This document shows positions 46,421 through 57,773 of a stretch of 64,000 nt of DNA, one piece after another (the stretch's first letter is position 1; the number at the start of each line of letters is the position of its first letter). A program made the position numbers and the translations under genes. The notes below the pieces were generated by a model. The model did not search any database, was not told the DNA's origin, and saw nothing but the letters and a program-made list of their open reading frames with translations. The DNA comes from Orobanche coerulescens (taxonomy: Eukaryota; Streptophyta; Magnoliopsida; Lamiales; Orobanchaceae): NCBI GenBank assembly GCA_033398695.1, contig CM065806.1, positions 36,667,001 to 36,731,000 on the forward strand, read 5' to 3'.

Positions 46421-47335
46421 ACTACTCCTGTAAATGCATCTCATACCTTTGAAAACATGATGAATGAATTTAAAAACATTCAAAAGGCCCATGAGACTTT
46501 GAAATGAGAAAACATACAGCTCGAACTTTCAAATTTAGAGATTAAAGAAGAAAATGACTTGCTGAAAAATAACTACGAAAATATGTCCCTCGATTGTAAA
46601 AACAGCAAAGTCACACTTAAAAAACTCATGGAGAGCAATCATCAACTTACCCATGATCTAAATGAGACTAAGTCTTATAATGAGAGCAAGACAAATGATT
46701 ATGCTCTACTTGAAGCCAAAATGAAAACTCTCGAGAAACGAGAAGGAGAATTAGAGACCATCTTGAAATCTTTCGAGAAATCCTCTAAACGGATGGAAGA
46801 AATTCTAAGCACCGGGAAACATGCTCATGATGAAAGTGGCTTGAGATATAACTCATTCTCCAACAAAGGGAAAACTAGTACGGTGTACGTCAGGGGTGTG
46901 GAACCCATTCCTGTACCTGAAGAGGCCCCGAGTCCCATAAAGGTAACAGTTTCCCCACGTACAGCAAAGGTTGTGATTCCGCCACCAGGTTCATATCACA
47001 GATAGCGAATTATCAGCCTCCCATACCTGTAAGACGTGATCAAAAATTCCAATAGCCGTTCAGAAAGAAGGTTGTATCCAAGTATCAAAAGCAAGCACAA
47101 CAGTACTTTCAACAGTATAGTAGGCCTAAGTATTGGATACATGAGCCCCGTTATCCATCAAGAAAGCTGGTAGCCGCACAATATCAGCAATGCCTTTGGG
47201 AATCCAACTGGATACCCAGAAGGCAAGCTCTAAGGTTTAAGAAATGGCTCCACCTCCGAGATGGCAATCGTACTGGGATAATAATAATAATAACCTTCAA
47301 TTTTGCATGCATCGTAATCATGGTTACAGCACAAT
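46421..47335 (+). pseudogene. Fragment of a TR-GAG1-like gag
   Basis: From 46434 it parallels 15630-16520: NASHTFENMMNEFKNIQKAH, then a TGA codon at about 46507, then ENDLLKNNYENMSLDCKNSK and the coiled coil to LETILKSFEKSSKRMEEILS. The linker reads PSPIKVTVSPRTAKVVIPPP, where TR-GAG1 has its TAA shortly before. A frameshift follows at about 47005. The copy has neither LTRs nor gag start and joins unrelated DNA at both ends, so it arrived by rearrangement. Confidence 0.85.
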
Positions 47336-47503
47336 GCTCTCACTCTCTCATCCTCTGAGTGGCATTCGAGAGCATGTTCCTAACACACGTGGCAAAATCT
47401 ATGCCTCCTTATTTTATCATTAAAGGCTAAGATTGATTCGTAGTTCACACCAGGAATGTTCTCACCGGAACTAATATATATGTATATATATTTACTATAG
47501 ATA
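47336..47503 (-). other. Possible exon relic, unrecognised
   Basis: On the minus strand a frame reads GENIPGVNYESILAFNDKIR then RHRFCHVC and, after a stop, EHALECHSEDERVRAL. This looks like real protein sequence rather than noise, possibly a captured host exon, but I cannot name it. The frame enters an AT repeat at about 47470. Confidence 0.25.
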
Positions 47504-48490
47504 ATAAGAGTGTATGTTCGTCGTCCGTCTCTTGCCTCTTTCACATGCTTGTCGTGTTCGGTCTTCTCCTCTTCTTCCACCAAGCTCTATGCTCTGGCCA
47601 CTCGGATCATGTCTCTCTCTTATTGTATCGTAAGTAATAGGAGACATCTTTCATCGCCCGCCTCCTGCCTTCTTCACCTCCTTCTTATATTTTGACCTAT
47701 TTTTTCGTCGGATGTCTCTTGCTTCTCCTGCCTTCTTCACCTCCTCGCCGCGCGACCTGCCTGCCTCGCCTTTTCCTTCGCCCACGGATGACACCTCCTC
47801 ATTTGTTTGTTTCATATTACCTCCGCTTCTCCCGTTTCATTCTTTTTTTCCTCTCCCAGTCGGCCCAGGCTTGACATCCCCTCCTTCGTTTTTTCTCAAA
47901 TATCCACTCTCACCATCCAGTATGTCAGGTTTCATTTCATTTCAATTCATCATTTCGTTCGTTGTGCTTCAGACTTCAGAGTCTTGGTCGAGGGTTTTTC
48001 ATTTTCCTATGTTCTCTCATGCTTTTGGGTATTCATCGGGAGGTTTCTTCTTCCTTTTCTACGATTTCGTTGATGGTCATGATATTTTTTGTGGTTCGCC
48101 TCTTTTATCTTCTGATATTCTTGATTTCTTTCTTCATCTTGCTTTTTCATTTCAGGCCTCTAGTCAGATGTTAATTTATAATCTATATGCTTTTTTGTGC
48201 TTCGCTGGTTTTTGATAGTTTTATTTTCTATTTTCAGGTTTCTGATTTCTCGCGTTCTTTGACCTGCTCCTATTGATTTAGGATTTTTCTGAGAGTAAAA
48301 AAATTTTGATTTTCTGCTTTGGGTTTCGATTGTCCTTCAATGTTCAAATTTTGTTACTAAACTATAATTTTCTTGAATATAAATTTTCTGTTGTTCTTGG
48401 TTTAGTTCATAGTCATTGATGATTATTACTTTTTCTTTAAAGTTTTTGAACTCATGTTCTGTTTTTTTAAGCCTTTTACTTTGGTTGTTG

Positions 48491-48528
<38 letters not shown>

Positions 48529-48921
48529 TGATGTGTATGTGTGTATATGTTTGTTACTAAACTGTAATTTTGTGGAATAGACTCTCCTGTTCTTGGTTTA
48601 GCTCATAGTAATTGTTGGTGATTCTCGGCCTTTTACTTTGATTGTTGTGTGTGTGTGTGTGTGTGGTGATGTGTATGTGTGTATGTGTTAGGCATTGTTC
48701 TTTTGTGTTTTCTTTTAAAATTATATCATTACTCATTTTCTTCTTCAGATTTGTGTTTTTCTTTGCTGGCAGGTGTTTGTCTTTTGTTGCTGGCTGGTGA
48801 AGTTTTGAGTTGGTGGTCAGGTTTGTTTGAAATGGATGTTTTTATGTTGTGTTGTTTTTTATTCGGTGTCGTTTATTTATTTCAAAAAAGGGTACTTTTT
48901 AGTGTTTTTAAAAAATACCAT
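47504..48921 (+). repeat. Tandem duplicate copy 1: CT-rich leader-like and intron-like segment
   Basis: Starts ATAATAAGAGTGTATGTTCG. Copy 2 begins with the same words at 48926. The unit is pyrimidine-rich, with several acceptor-like TTTTCATTTCAG sites (about 48145 and 48230), a long T-rich stretch and a (TG)n run. It resembles the 5' leader plus first introns of a plant gene. Copy 1 has a 206-bp tail (48716-48921) with no counterpart in copy 2. Start words preceded by ATATAT would fit a Helitron 5' end, but no CTRR end or hairpin is seen. Frames up to 167 codons here are low-complexity and not supported. Confidence 0.6.
48490..48527. repeat. (TG)n microsatellite
   Basis: About 38 bases of TG repeat. 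Shorter TG runs at the equivalent place occur at 48645-48665 and 50050-50064. Confidence 0.9.
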
Positions 48922-50150
48922 ATATAATAAGAGTGTATGTTCGTCGTCCGTCTCTTACCTCTTTCACCTGCTTGTCGTGTTGTATTCTCCTCTTCTTCCA
49001 CCAAGCTCTCTGCTCTGGCCACTCGGGTGATGCCTCTCTCTTATTGTATCATAAATAATAGGATCCATATTTCGTCGCCTTCCTCCTGCCTTCTTCACCC
49101 TCTTCTTATTTTTTGCCCTATTTTTTCGTCGGACGTCTCCTGTCTTCTTCACCTCCTCGCCGCGCGACCTGCCTACCTCGCCTTTTCCTTCGCCCACGGC
49201 TGACACCTCCTCATTGGTTTGTTTAATATTCCCTTTGCTTCTCTCGTTTCATTCTTTTTTTCCTCTCCTAATCGGCCCAGGCTTGACAGCTCCTCCTTCG
49301 TTTTTCTCAAATCTCCACTCTCACCATCCAGTATGTCAGGTTTCATTTCATTTCAATTCATCCTCTTCGTTTGTTGTGATTAAGACTTCAGAGTCTTCGT
49401 CGAGGGTTTTTCATTTTCCGATGTTCTCTCATGCTTTTGGGTATTCATCGGGAGGTTTCTTCTTCCTTTTCTGCGATTTCATTGCTGGTTAGGGTATTTT
49501 TTTGTGGTTCGCATCTTTTATCTTATGATATTCTTGATTTCTTTCTTCATATTGCTTTTTCATTTCAGGCCTCTGGTCAGATGTTAATTTATAATCTATA
49601 TGCTTTTTTTTGTGCTTCGCTGGTTTTTGATTGTTTTGTTTTCTATTTTCAGGTTTCTAATTTCTCGCGTTCTTTGACCTGCTCCTGTTGATTTAGGGTT
49701 TTTCTGAGAGTTGGGTAAAAAAATTTTGCTTTTTGTTTTGGGTTTCGATTGTCATTCAATGTTCAAATTTTGTTACCAAACTGTAATTTTCTTGAATATA
49801 AATTTTCTGTTGTTCTTGGTTTATTTCATAGTCATTGGTGATTATTACTTTTTCTTTAAAGTTTTTGAACTCCTATTCTGTTTTTTAAGCCTTTTACTTT
49901 GGTTTTTGTGTGTGTGGGGGGGTGGTGTTTGTGTGTATATGTTTATTACCAAACTGTAATTTTGTGGAATACATATTATCTGTTGTTCTTGGTTTAGCTC
50001 ATAGTAATTGTTGGTGATTTTAGGCCTTTTACTTTGATTGTTGTTGTTGTGTGTGTGTGTGTATGGTGCTGTGTATGTGTGTCTGTGTATGTGTTCGGCA
50101 TTGTTTTTTTGTGTTTTCCTGTCATTTTCTAACTTCAAGTTGATTTTTGT
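48922..50150 (+). repeat. Tandem duplicate copy 2
   Basis: Parallels 47500-48715 in order: the leader, a CGTCGGACGTCTCCTG segment, the TTCATCGGGAGGTTTCTTC block, acceptor-like sites, and the GTTCTTGGTTTA blocks repeated twice. Homology ends at about 50120. A short unassigned stretch then leads to the LTR start at 50185. Confidence 0.6.
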
Positions 50151-50184
50151 ATTGTTGCCAGCTACACCACCATAGCTCTACTGC

Positions 50185-50500
50185 TGTAATACCCGAGATC
50201 TTTGCTCCGGTTCGTTGAGTTTTCTGCGGGTTATCGGATTGTCGTTGTCCATGTATTTGGGATTTTGTGCCAGGTTTGGACATGTGTTTGGTTGCGATAT
50301 AGATCATCGTGTGGGGTTTGGTTCACTTGGGGTGTAGCGCACGCTATCGTTTGTGGTTAGCGCACACTACTGTGCCACAAATAGCGCACGCTACCTGCTG
50401 GTAACACTCATTATTACACATATTTTTATAAGGTTTTTTCGAATTTTAAGATCTTAAAATGTGTAGAATTGTGTCGTTTGTGCTCATATTATGTTTGTTG
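50185..50500 (+). repeat. Left stub of a gypsy-like LTR with TAGCGCACGCTA array
   Basis: Starts TGTAATACCCGAGATCTTTG, close to the first 15 bases of solo LTR2. Array units start at 50335 (TAGCGCACGCTA), 50358 (TAGCGCACACTA) and 50382 (TAGCGCACGCTA), intervals 23 and 24 bp. The rest of the LTR is gone; Athila LTR sequence follows. Right edge approximate. Confidence 0.65.
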
Positions 50501-51816
50501 GACTCGATCACGCTTGGGTACATTTTATTGATTTTATAGTTGTTTTAAGGACATTATCAAGCAAGAACGAAGTCTCAATCCCCAATACATATCAAGCAAT
50601 TCGGAAACGAAAGATCCCAAAAAAGAAGGAAAAATGGAGTCAAAACAATGCAACACGGACTCGACCGTGTCATTTAACACGGGCCATGTCACTGGATCGG
50701 CCGTGTCATACAACACGGTCGGGTTGCCAGTCCAGAAGCTATTTGCACAATCTATAACACTTTGACACGGGCCGTGTCACTTTTCGGTGCAAAATCACTT
50801 TATTGACATTTTTACAAGATTTGAACAAGAATTTTGGCTTTTTGGATTAATAAAAAGGCCTTGGACTAGACTTGAAGAGGATATCATGAGGTTTGGGGAG
50901 TTGGAGAGAGAGAAAAATACAAGATTTAAGAGAAAACTTACAAAAAGAAGGAGACTTTGAAGGAAGCACAAGGAAGAACACATCAAGAACACTTGAAGGC
51001 TTGAACCAAGTTCACTCAAGACACCATCCGAGTTTTATCTTCTTCCTATATTTTACTCATTTTGTTGTCTTATTTAGCATGATCATGATGAACATGATGA
51101 TTATTAATCTCTCTTTCACTATCATATCCGGCTAAACTTGTTAAATTCCGGGCATGGGAGTACGTTGATTTGCTATGGTTTTGAGGGATTGATGATTCTA
51201 TATATATAGTGTGATTTCTTTATCAAATACTTGGTTTTAATTCATGTTAGGACACTTGATCAATATTTTTACATGTTAAACTTAATTGCTCATAATTCGA
51301 GAGAAGGGGGCATTAATAGATTTCGAGTATTTAACATAGTTAATTACGAGATTGAGAAATCGGTGGTAAACTATAATGATATTTAATCATATGAGTATTA
51401 TGGAGTTAGATTATTTATAATAGACGGAGACGTTGTTATAGGTTGTTTAATCTACCTTTTAATGCATCTCGATAGGGACTTTAGAATAGTGTTGTGATTG
51501 TCATTTTGGAAACGGACTTAGAACCCTTCGACATCAATCCTGACTAAACTTAGTGATCAACGGAAACCTAGCCTTGGAATCTATCTTTCAAAACTTTTAG
51601 AATTCTCTTTAATTCAGATATTTTCACTTGTTTAAATTAATTGTCATTATTTTTAACCATTCATCCACTCTATCGATCGTCTAGATAAAATTGGGATCAC
51701 TATAATCTAGTAATCAACACAATATGAAAAAAATAATCTATGTGGAATACGACCTTGCTCGCCGCTTTCTACATTTACTCCGTACATTTGCAGATTGTTT
51801 AAAAATATAGCGAACA
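50501..51816 (+). repeat. Athila-type LTR (left edge uncertain)
   Basis: Identified by the primer-binding site directly behind it and the Athila gag at 57774. Ends ATAGCGAACA. U3 has ACACGG/CCGTGT words: 50654, 50666, 50679, 50701, 50714 and 50765, the last a perfect ACACGGGCCGTGT-type palindrome. A TATA-like TTAATAAAAAGGCC lies at about 50845. AT-rich remainder without genes. Confidence 0.65.
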
Positions 51817-51822
51817 AGTTTT

Positions 51823-51840
51823 TGGCGCCATTGACGGTGA
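51823..51840 (+). other. Athila primer-binding site
   Basis: TGGCGCCATTGACGGTGA, a slightly decayed form of the TGGCGCCGTTGCCGGGGA site typical of Athila/Tat elements. The undamaged form is present in the reverse element at 56116-56132. Confidence 0.85.
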
Positions 51841-51858
51841 TTAATTTATTTTTATTAG

Positions 51859-53388
51859 TGACCGCGCTGTCGTGACGCGTCAAAATTAGTTATTTATATT
51901 TGTATCCTTGGCTTACTTCTAGTAACTAGTAGTATCAGCAAGTAAGGGTAGATCCCACGGAGAACGGTAAATCAATTATACTTTTTTAAGGGTTAAGTAC
52001 TTTTAGCAATTAAAATAAAACGCAGGGGGGGATTTTAGTTTCTGATCTTAAAAAAATAATTTGCGTAAAATAAATTAAATTAAAATAAGCAAAGGAAATA
52101 AAAATTTGAAAATATCAATTAAGGAATAATCTAGTTCTTAGTTCCGTTATCCACCGTTTCGAATTAATTCAAGGTTCAATGCAGCGCTTATCTCTTCTCT
52201 AATCTCATGAACTCCTATTTCGAAGCCAACAACAAACTCTGTCGACCCAATTATTTCTTAAGTATATTTAATTAAAACAAGCTCTTTAATTAAACCTATC
52301 TATACGGTGGATTCAAAACAAGCTCTTCAAATCTCGCTCGCTAGATGCATTCAAAACCAAAATAATGAAATAGGCGAGATATTAAGTTCATAAGCTCGAC
52401 TTAAGGGATCTCAATTTTGTGTTACTCAATTGAAAAAATTCAATTGTTTGCTACTTGTATAATTAAAATTGCAAAAATTACGGATTACAACTCAATTTCT
52501 AGCATAAGACATAAAACCCCTAATCTAGTTGGCCAAATCAAATCAAGAAATTATATGTCAAAGTAGTGAATTCAATAACACAAAAGTAATTCAAGAGATT
52601 TCGAGTTGAGAATACGCTACGGGATTAAAACATGAATAATTTAAATACGGTTTCAGACTTTACTAAGACCTAGAATAGAAAATTAGCTAGACATGTTGAC
52701 TTTAGAAAACATCAAATTAATAATAGACATAAGAAGAAAGAAATTCAAACGGTGTGGTCTTCTTCCTCGTACGTTGAAAACGGCTCGGTTTTGCCTCGTG
52801 ACAATTTCGGTTCGGTTGTCCGATTTTCCTCCTCTGCTCCAACCGCAAGAATGGTGATAAAGATAATGGTGGTGAATAATAATCTCAGCCCCCCTCCTTT
52901 TATATTAATCCATTATCTATTAGCTTCCTTCTTTAATTGGATCTCCTTCCTTCTTATCCTTCTTGAGTTTTCATTCTTTCGGAGTCTTTCTTTCCAAATC
53001 TATTTAAATTCCTTTCCCCAGCCTAGGGGTCGATTTTATGCCTTTTGGAACTGATTGGGGCGGATTGGAGTCGTTTCTTGGGCCCCAAGTAAGATTATTT
53101 TCGGAATAGGGCCGACACTGGGTCACCGAACCGACACTGGGCCACCCAATGTCGCGCGGCAGTTTCTTCATTAAAGCACAAATCACCTTGGCATGGTCCG
53201 TTTGATGGCCCAAACTATTCCTTAAGCTTAAAAACTCCACCAAATACCTAAATTAAACAACAAATTTCCAAGTGAAGTAAATTGCATCCAAAATATAAAT
53301 AGGTAGAAAATAACTCAGTGTGCCAACATAAAATTCATTAAAACCTTATAATTAACCATAACTTTAGCACACTATTTTCGTCCTATCA
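51859..53388 (-). repeat. Reverse Athila-type element, 3' LTR
   Basis: 1,530 bp. TATA box on the minus strand TATAAAAGG at 52904-52896. Upstream of it (53113-53154) lie two CGACACTGGG words 19 bp apart and a facing CCCAATGTCG. Confidence 0.92.
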
Positions 53389-53402
53389 AATCTCCCCAAA
53401 CT

Positions 53403-54702
53403 TAAACCAATGCTTGTCCTCAAGCAATTTAGAATGAGTTGGATCGAAGCGATAACAAAAGTAGCAATAAGATTTGCACGCCTTGAAATATTAAACCTTC
53501 ATTAACTCAAACAGTGGTGTAATAAACGCCTCTTATGCAGAATTAAAAACATGCTTTGCATAGGCAATTAATGAAAGTTACATAAAATTATCACACATAA
53601 AAATGCAATCCTATTAAATAGTTCCAAGAAGAGAAGTATGGTAAAAAAAAATTCAACTTATGATAAAGACTTTAATCATCTCCCCAAACTTATTACTTCA
53701 ATTGGTTGTTTATTGATAGGGACTTACGCGAACGCACTATCCACAAGCTCCATCATATTTTCTAGGTGATAGCTTTCACACCGTTATTTGCTAACGTGTA
53801 GCTCTTTTCACCAACACTTTTTTCCGTGTGAGGCGGCAGCTACGCACCAACAATGGTTTAGTCCATTATTTTTCGTTGTTACTTATTTCACAACATTTTA
53901 GGACCCCCAAAATTAGGCAGTTGTTGATGCTCAACACCTCTCTCTTTTTTTCAACTAACCTCCTTGCATGCGGTAGCCCCAAAAAATTCAACGACCAACG
54001 GAATTCTAAGAAGAGGGTATATGACCAAGTATAAATCACAAGTGAAATTTTAATAATACTTCCTTCTTGGATTTTCTAATAGTTTTGCTATTTTTATGCC
54101 TTTAATTCAAAGAAAAATCCCATTAACGACCAACATAAAACCATACAATTTCACAAAAACTCGAAGCTACAGACCACAAATTGAATTAGTTCCAACCATT
54201 ATTCCAGACGAGCAAATGATACTCAATACTGTTATGCTTTTCACCAACTATTCACAATTAACTAAAGGATAATTATTATAAATTAAAAATCAAAGTTCGG
54301 GGAAATACAATTTTGGCAACAACACAAAAAAATCTAGGAAAAAGTAACACGCATATCAAGTACAGAAAAGGGAAAAGAGTTCACTAGGTTAGTGCGGTGT
54401 GTTAGTCTTGGAGAGAAAGTAGGTTTTCTTGTAAAATCTCACACTGGGACAGATTCTCGGCACTGGGCCTCCCAGTGTTATTTTCTCTGCACAATAGACG
54501 ACCTCCCCAAACTTGATTCAAATTCCATTGTTGACCAACCATATCCTAGACCATCTGTTACCTACGAAAAACGAAAAGAAATAAATGAAAATTCGATTTG
54601 GTTCTACAACTAAAAAAATAAAAATAAAAATAAATAAACACTGGGTTGCCTCCCAGCTAGCACCTTTATTTTAAGTCGTTGGCTCGACTAAAACTTCTCT
54701 TT
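53403..54702. other. Post-pol non-coding region of the reverse Athila-type element
   Basis: No gene. On the minus strand it contains ATTGCTTGAGGACAAGCATTGG then TTTAAGTTTGGGGAG before the LTR, a hallmark of Athila 3' ends. ACTGGG/CCCAGT words recur at 54442, 54462-54478 and 54642. Confidence 0.7.
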
Positions 54703-55859
54703 TTAACGAATGCACCAAGGAGGTTTTGGTATAGGTATTAAAGCAAGTACATACACCATTATTTTTGTTCTCTTGCACCACTTCAACCCATTAGTGCAAA
54801 GAATACTAATTACAATCATACTCTTTATATAGGGACCATGCAATCGAGAATAGTTCAGTCTTGGTATGATCTCATAGAGCACATATGTATTATTTATCTC
54901 GTCAATCAAGAGTACTTCTTCAACCTTGTCGCTCAAAATTCGCTTAATTGCATCGCTGGATGGTATATGGATTTCCACTTTATGAGACACATCTAAATCT
55001 TGATTTTCCTTGTTATCCATTGGATCCTTCTTTATCCTGGAAGGAAAAGGTACGCTCGCAGCGCCAATATGAGAAGAATTAGACATTATTACTTTGCTGC
55101 CCGACAGTTCAGCACTGGGTGCCGACTGGTTTCCTAGTGTCGATCTGTTCAGTGGGTTTTTCCTCCTCGTTTTCAGCTTCCACCACTTTCTTAGGCTTCT
55201 TAGGCTCCTCAAGCTGCTTCCCACTCCTTAAAGTTAGAGCACTCACGTTCCTTGGGCTCAGTTCAGGTTGGGATGGCAATTTCCCACTATTTTGGCTCTC
55301 CAAACGGCTCACGGTGGTGACCAGTTGACTCACTTGATTTTTGAGAATTTTGACACTCGACCTAGTGTCATGCTGGAACTGATTCATGCCCTGATGGAAC
55401 TGATTCATGCCCTGCTGTAGTTGCATAGTGTTTGCCATGAGGGTCTTCATCATCTCCTCCAAATATTGCGTCGAATTTTCGGCGGGTTGCTTGTAGACTT
55501 GTCCCTTATTTTGTGGAGGCGCTTCTTGCTGGTTTTTTCCATCGAAGGTTAGGGTGATCCCTCCATCCTGGGCTGTATGTGTTTGAGTATGGATCATTCT
55601 TCCTCCCATAAGAATTTTCGATTCCAACCGCATTGGCATGCGCCTCGATTTCATCAAGCAAAATTAGACAATTCTCCATTGTATGCTCTGTGGTTTTGCA
55701 AAGGCGGTAGGGTACAAGTGGCGTGCTATTACCTACAGCAAGTTTTCTGATAAAGGAGGTTAATTCGGTCAGCTTAGCCTCAATGGACGAGTCATGTACC
55801 TCCTTCACCATTTTCATGGGATTGTCACGGCAACAAAATTGTTGTGAATTGGTGGCCAT
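54703..55859 (-). pseudogene. Athila-type gag remnant (several frames)
   Basis: Minus strand. The first piece starts MATNSQQFCCRDNPMKMVKE; a degenerate knuckle region CKTTEHTMENC and the family phrase NDPYSNTYSPGWRDHPNLRW follow. The second frame has LVTTVSRLESQNSGKLPSQP and NVSALTLRSGKQLEEPKKPK, typical of the gag C-terminus. The third frame ends VPFPSRIKKDPMDNKENQDL and KVEIHIPSSDAIKRIL. Then, where protease and RT should follow, sequence jumps to the post-pol region (GCTAGCTGGGAGGCAACCC, about 54660-54642 minus). Two frameshifts; non-functional as it stands. Confidence 0.85.
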
Positions 55860-56115
55860 GTTAGAGATGATGACCTCCGCTTCTCTGCTTTCTTTTGTTC
55901 TTTCCCTGAAAGCTCGGTCTCATTTGGTAATTTTCAGAAAATACTGTAAGTTCTTATCTCCACGTGACCTTGTATTCATGCAAAACTAAAACAAAACGGA
56001 TTAGTGCACAACTGATAATTATAATGAATTTCCAGAACTGACATTGGGTGACCCAGTGTCGAAATTGCAGAAAGTTTTTTTAACCCAAAATAAGTAAAAT
56101 TAATTAAACACTGCT

Positions 56116-56132
56116 CCCCGGCAACGGCGCCA
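56116..56132 (-). other. Primer-binding site of the reverse Athila-type element
   Basis: Minus strand TGGCGCCGTTGCCGGGG, six bases after the LTR end, the canonical Athila/Tat form. Confidence 0.92.
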
Positions 56133-56138
56133 AAATTT

Positions 56139-57667
56139 TGACCGTGCTGTCGTGACGCGTCAAAATAGTTATTTATATTTGTATCCTTGGCTTACTTCTA
56201 CTAACTAGTAGTATCGGCAAGTAAGGGTCGATCCCACGAAGAACGGTAAATCAATTATGCTTTTTTAAGAGTTAAGTACTTTTAGCAATTAAAATAAAAC
56301 AAAGGGGGGGATTTTTGTTTCTGATCTTAAAAAAATAATTTGCGTAAAATAAATTAAATTAAAATAAACAAAGGAATAAAAATTTGAAAATATCAATTAA
56401 GGAATAATCTAGTTCTTAGTTCTATTATCCACCGTTTCGAATTAATTCAAGTTTCAATGCAGCACTTATCTCTTCTCTAATCTCATGAACTCCTATTCCG
56501 AAGCCAACAACAAGCTCTGTTGACCTCAATTATTTCTTAAGTATATTTAATTAAAACAAGCTCTTTAATTAAACCCATCTATACGGTGGATTCAAAACAA
56601 GCTCTTCAAATCTCGCTCGCTAGATGCATTAAAAACCAAAATAATGAAATAGGCGAGATATTAAGTTCATAAGCTCGATTTAAGGGATCTCGATTTTGTG
56701 TTACTCAATTGAGAAAATTCAATTGTTTGCTACTTGTGAAATTAAAATTGCAACAATTACGGATTACAACTCAATTTCTAGCATAAGACATAAAACCCCT
56801 AATCTAGTTGGCCAAACCAAATCAAGAAATTATATGTCATAGTAGTGAATTCAATAACACAAAAGTAATTCAAGAGATTTCGAGTTGAGAATACGCTACG
56901 GGATTAAAACATGAATAATTTAAATACAGTTTCAAACTTTACTAAGAACTAGAATAGAAAATTAGCCGGATATGTTGGCTTTAGAAAACATCAAATTAAT
57001 AATAGACATAAGAAGAAAGAAATTCAAACGGTGTAGTTTTCTTCCTCGTACGTCGAAAACGACTCGGTTTTGCCTCGTGACAATTTCGGTTCGGTCGTCC
57101 GATGTTCCTCCTCTGCTCCAGCCGTGAGAATGGTGATAAAGATAATGGTGGTGAATAATAATCTCAGTCTCCCTCCTTTTATATGAGTCCCTTATCTATT
57201 AGTTTCCTTCTTTAATTGGATCTCCTTCCTTCTTATCCTTCTTGAGTTTTAATTCTTTTGGAGTCTTTCTTTCCAAATCTATTCAAGATCCTTTCCCCAG
57301 CCTAGGGGTCGATTTTATGCCTTTTGGGGCTAATTGGGGTAGATTGGAGTCTTTTCTTGGGCCCCAAGTAAGATTATTTTCGGATCAGGGCCATCACTAG
57401 GTCACCGAACCGACACTAGGCCACCGAGTGTCGCGCGGCAGTTTCTTCATTAAAGCACAAATCACCTTGGCATGGTCCGTTTGATGGCCCAAACTATTTC
57501 TTAAGCTTAAAAACTCCACCAAACACCTAAATTAAACAACAAATTGCCAAGTGAAGTAAATTGCATCCAAAATATAAATAGGTAGAAAAGAACTCAGTGT
57601 GCCAACATAAAATTCATTAAAACCTTATAATTAACCATAATTTTAGCACACTATTTTCGTCCTATCA
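56139..57667 (-). repeat. Reverse Athila-type element, 5' LTR
   Basis: 1,529 bp, differing from the other LTR at scattered positions. The ACTGGG words of the partner read ACTAGG here (57392, 57415), as expected of C-to-T/G-to-A decay. Confidence 0.92.
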
Positions 57668-57773
57668 ATTAGTTTTGATATTACGATAAGTGTTTCTAGT
57701 CTTACTTTAGACATTTTCTTATTTTTGTTACATAACTCATGTTGTGCACATTTAAATCCTACTCAGGGAGTGC

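Larger units (their letters stand above)
51859..57667 (-). mobile_element. Non-autonomous Athila-type element, reverse orientation, pol deleted
   Basis: 5,809 bp between the perfect duplication ATTAG (51854-51858 and 57668-57672), just downstream of the plus-strand Athila's primer-binding site. LTRs 51859-53388 and 56139-57667 are very similar. On the minus strand LTRs start TGATAGGACG and end CACGGTCA; the primer-binding site TGGCGCCGTTGCCGGGG is exact and the polypurine tract AGTTTGGGGAGATT is at 53402-53389. Only a gag remnant lies between; RT and integrase are missing. Confidence 0.93.

Noticed and set aside
47712..48215. 167-codon frame and neighbours
   Set aside because: Ser/Phe/Pro-rich low-complexity translation of CT-rich DNA; not preserved as one frame in the duplicate at 49130-49700.
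52752..53054. 100-codon plus-strand frame
   Set aside because: Within the 3' LTR of the reverse Athila-type element and opposite to its transcription; no domain.
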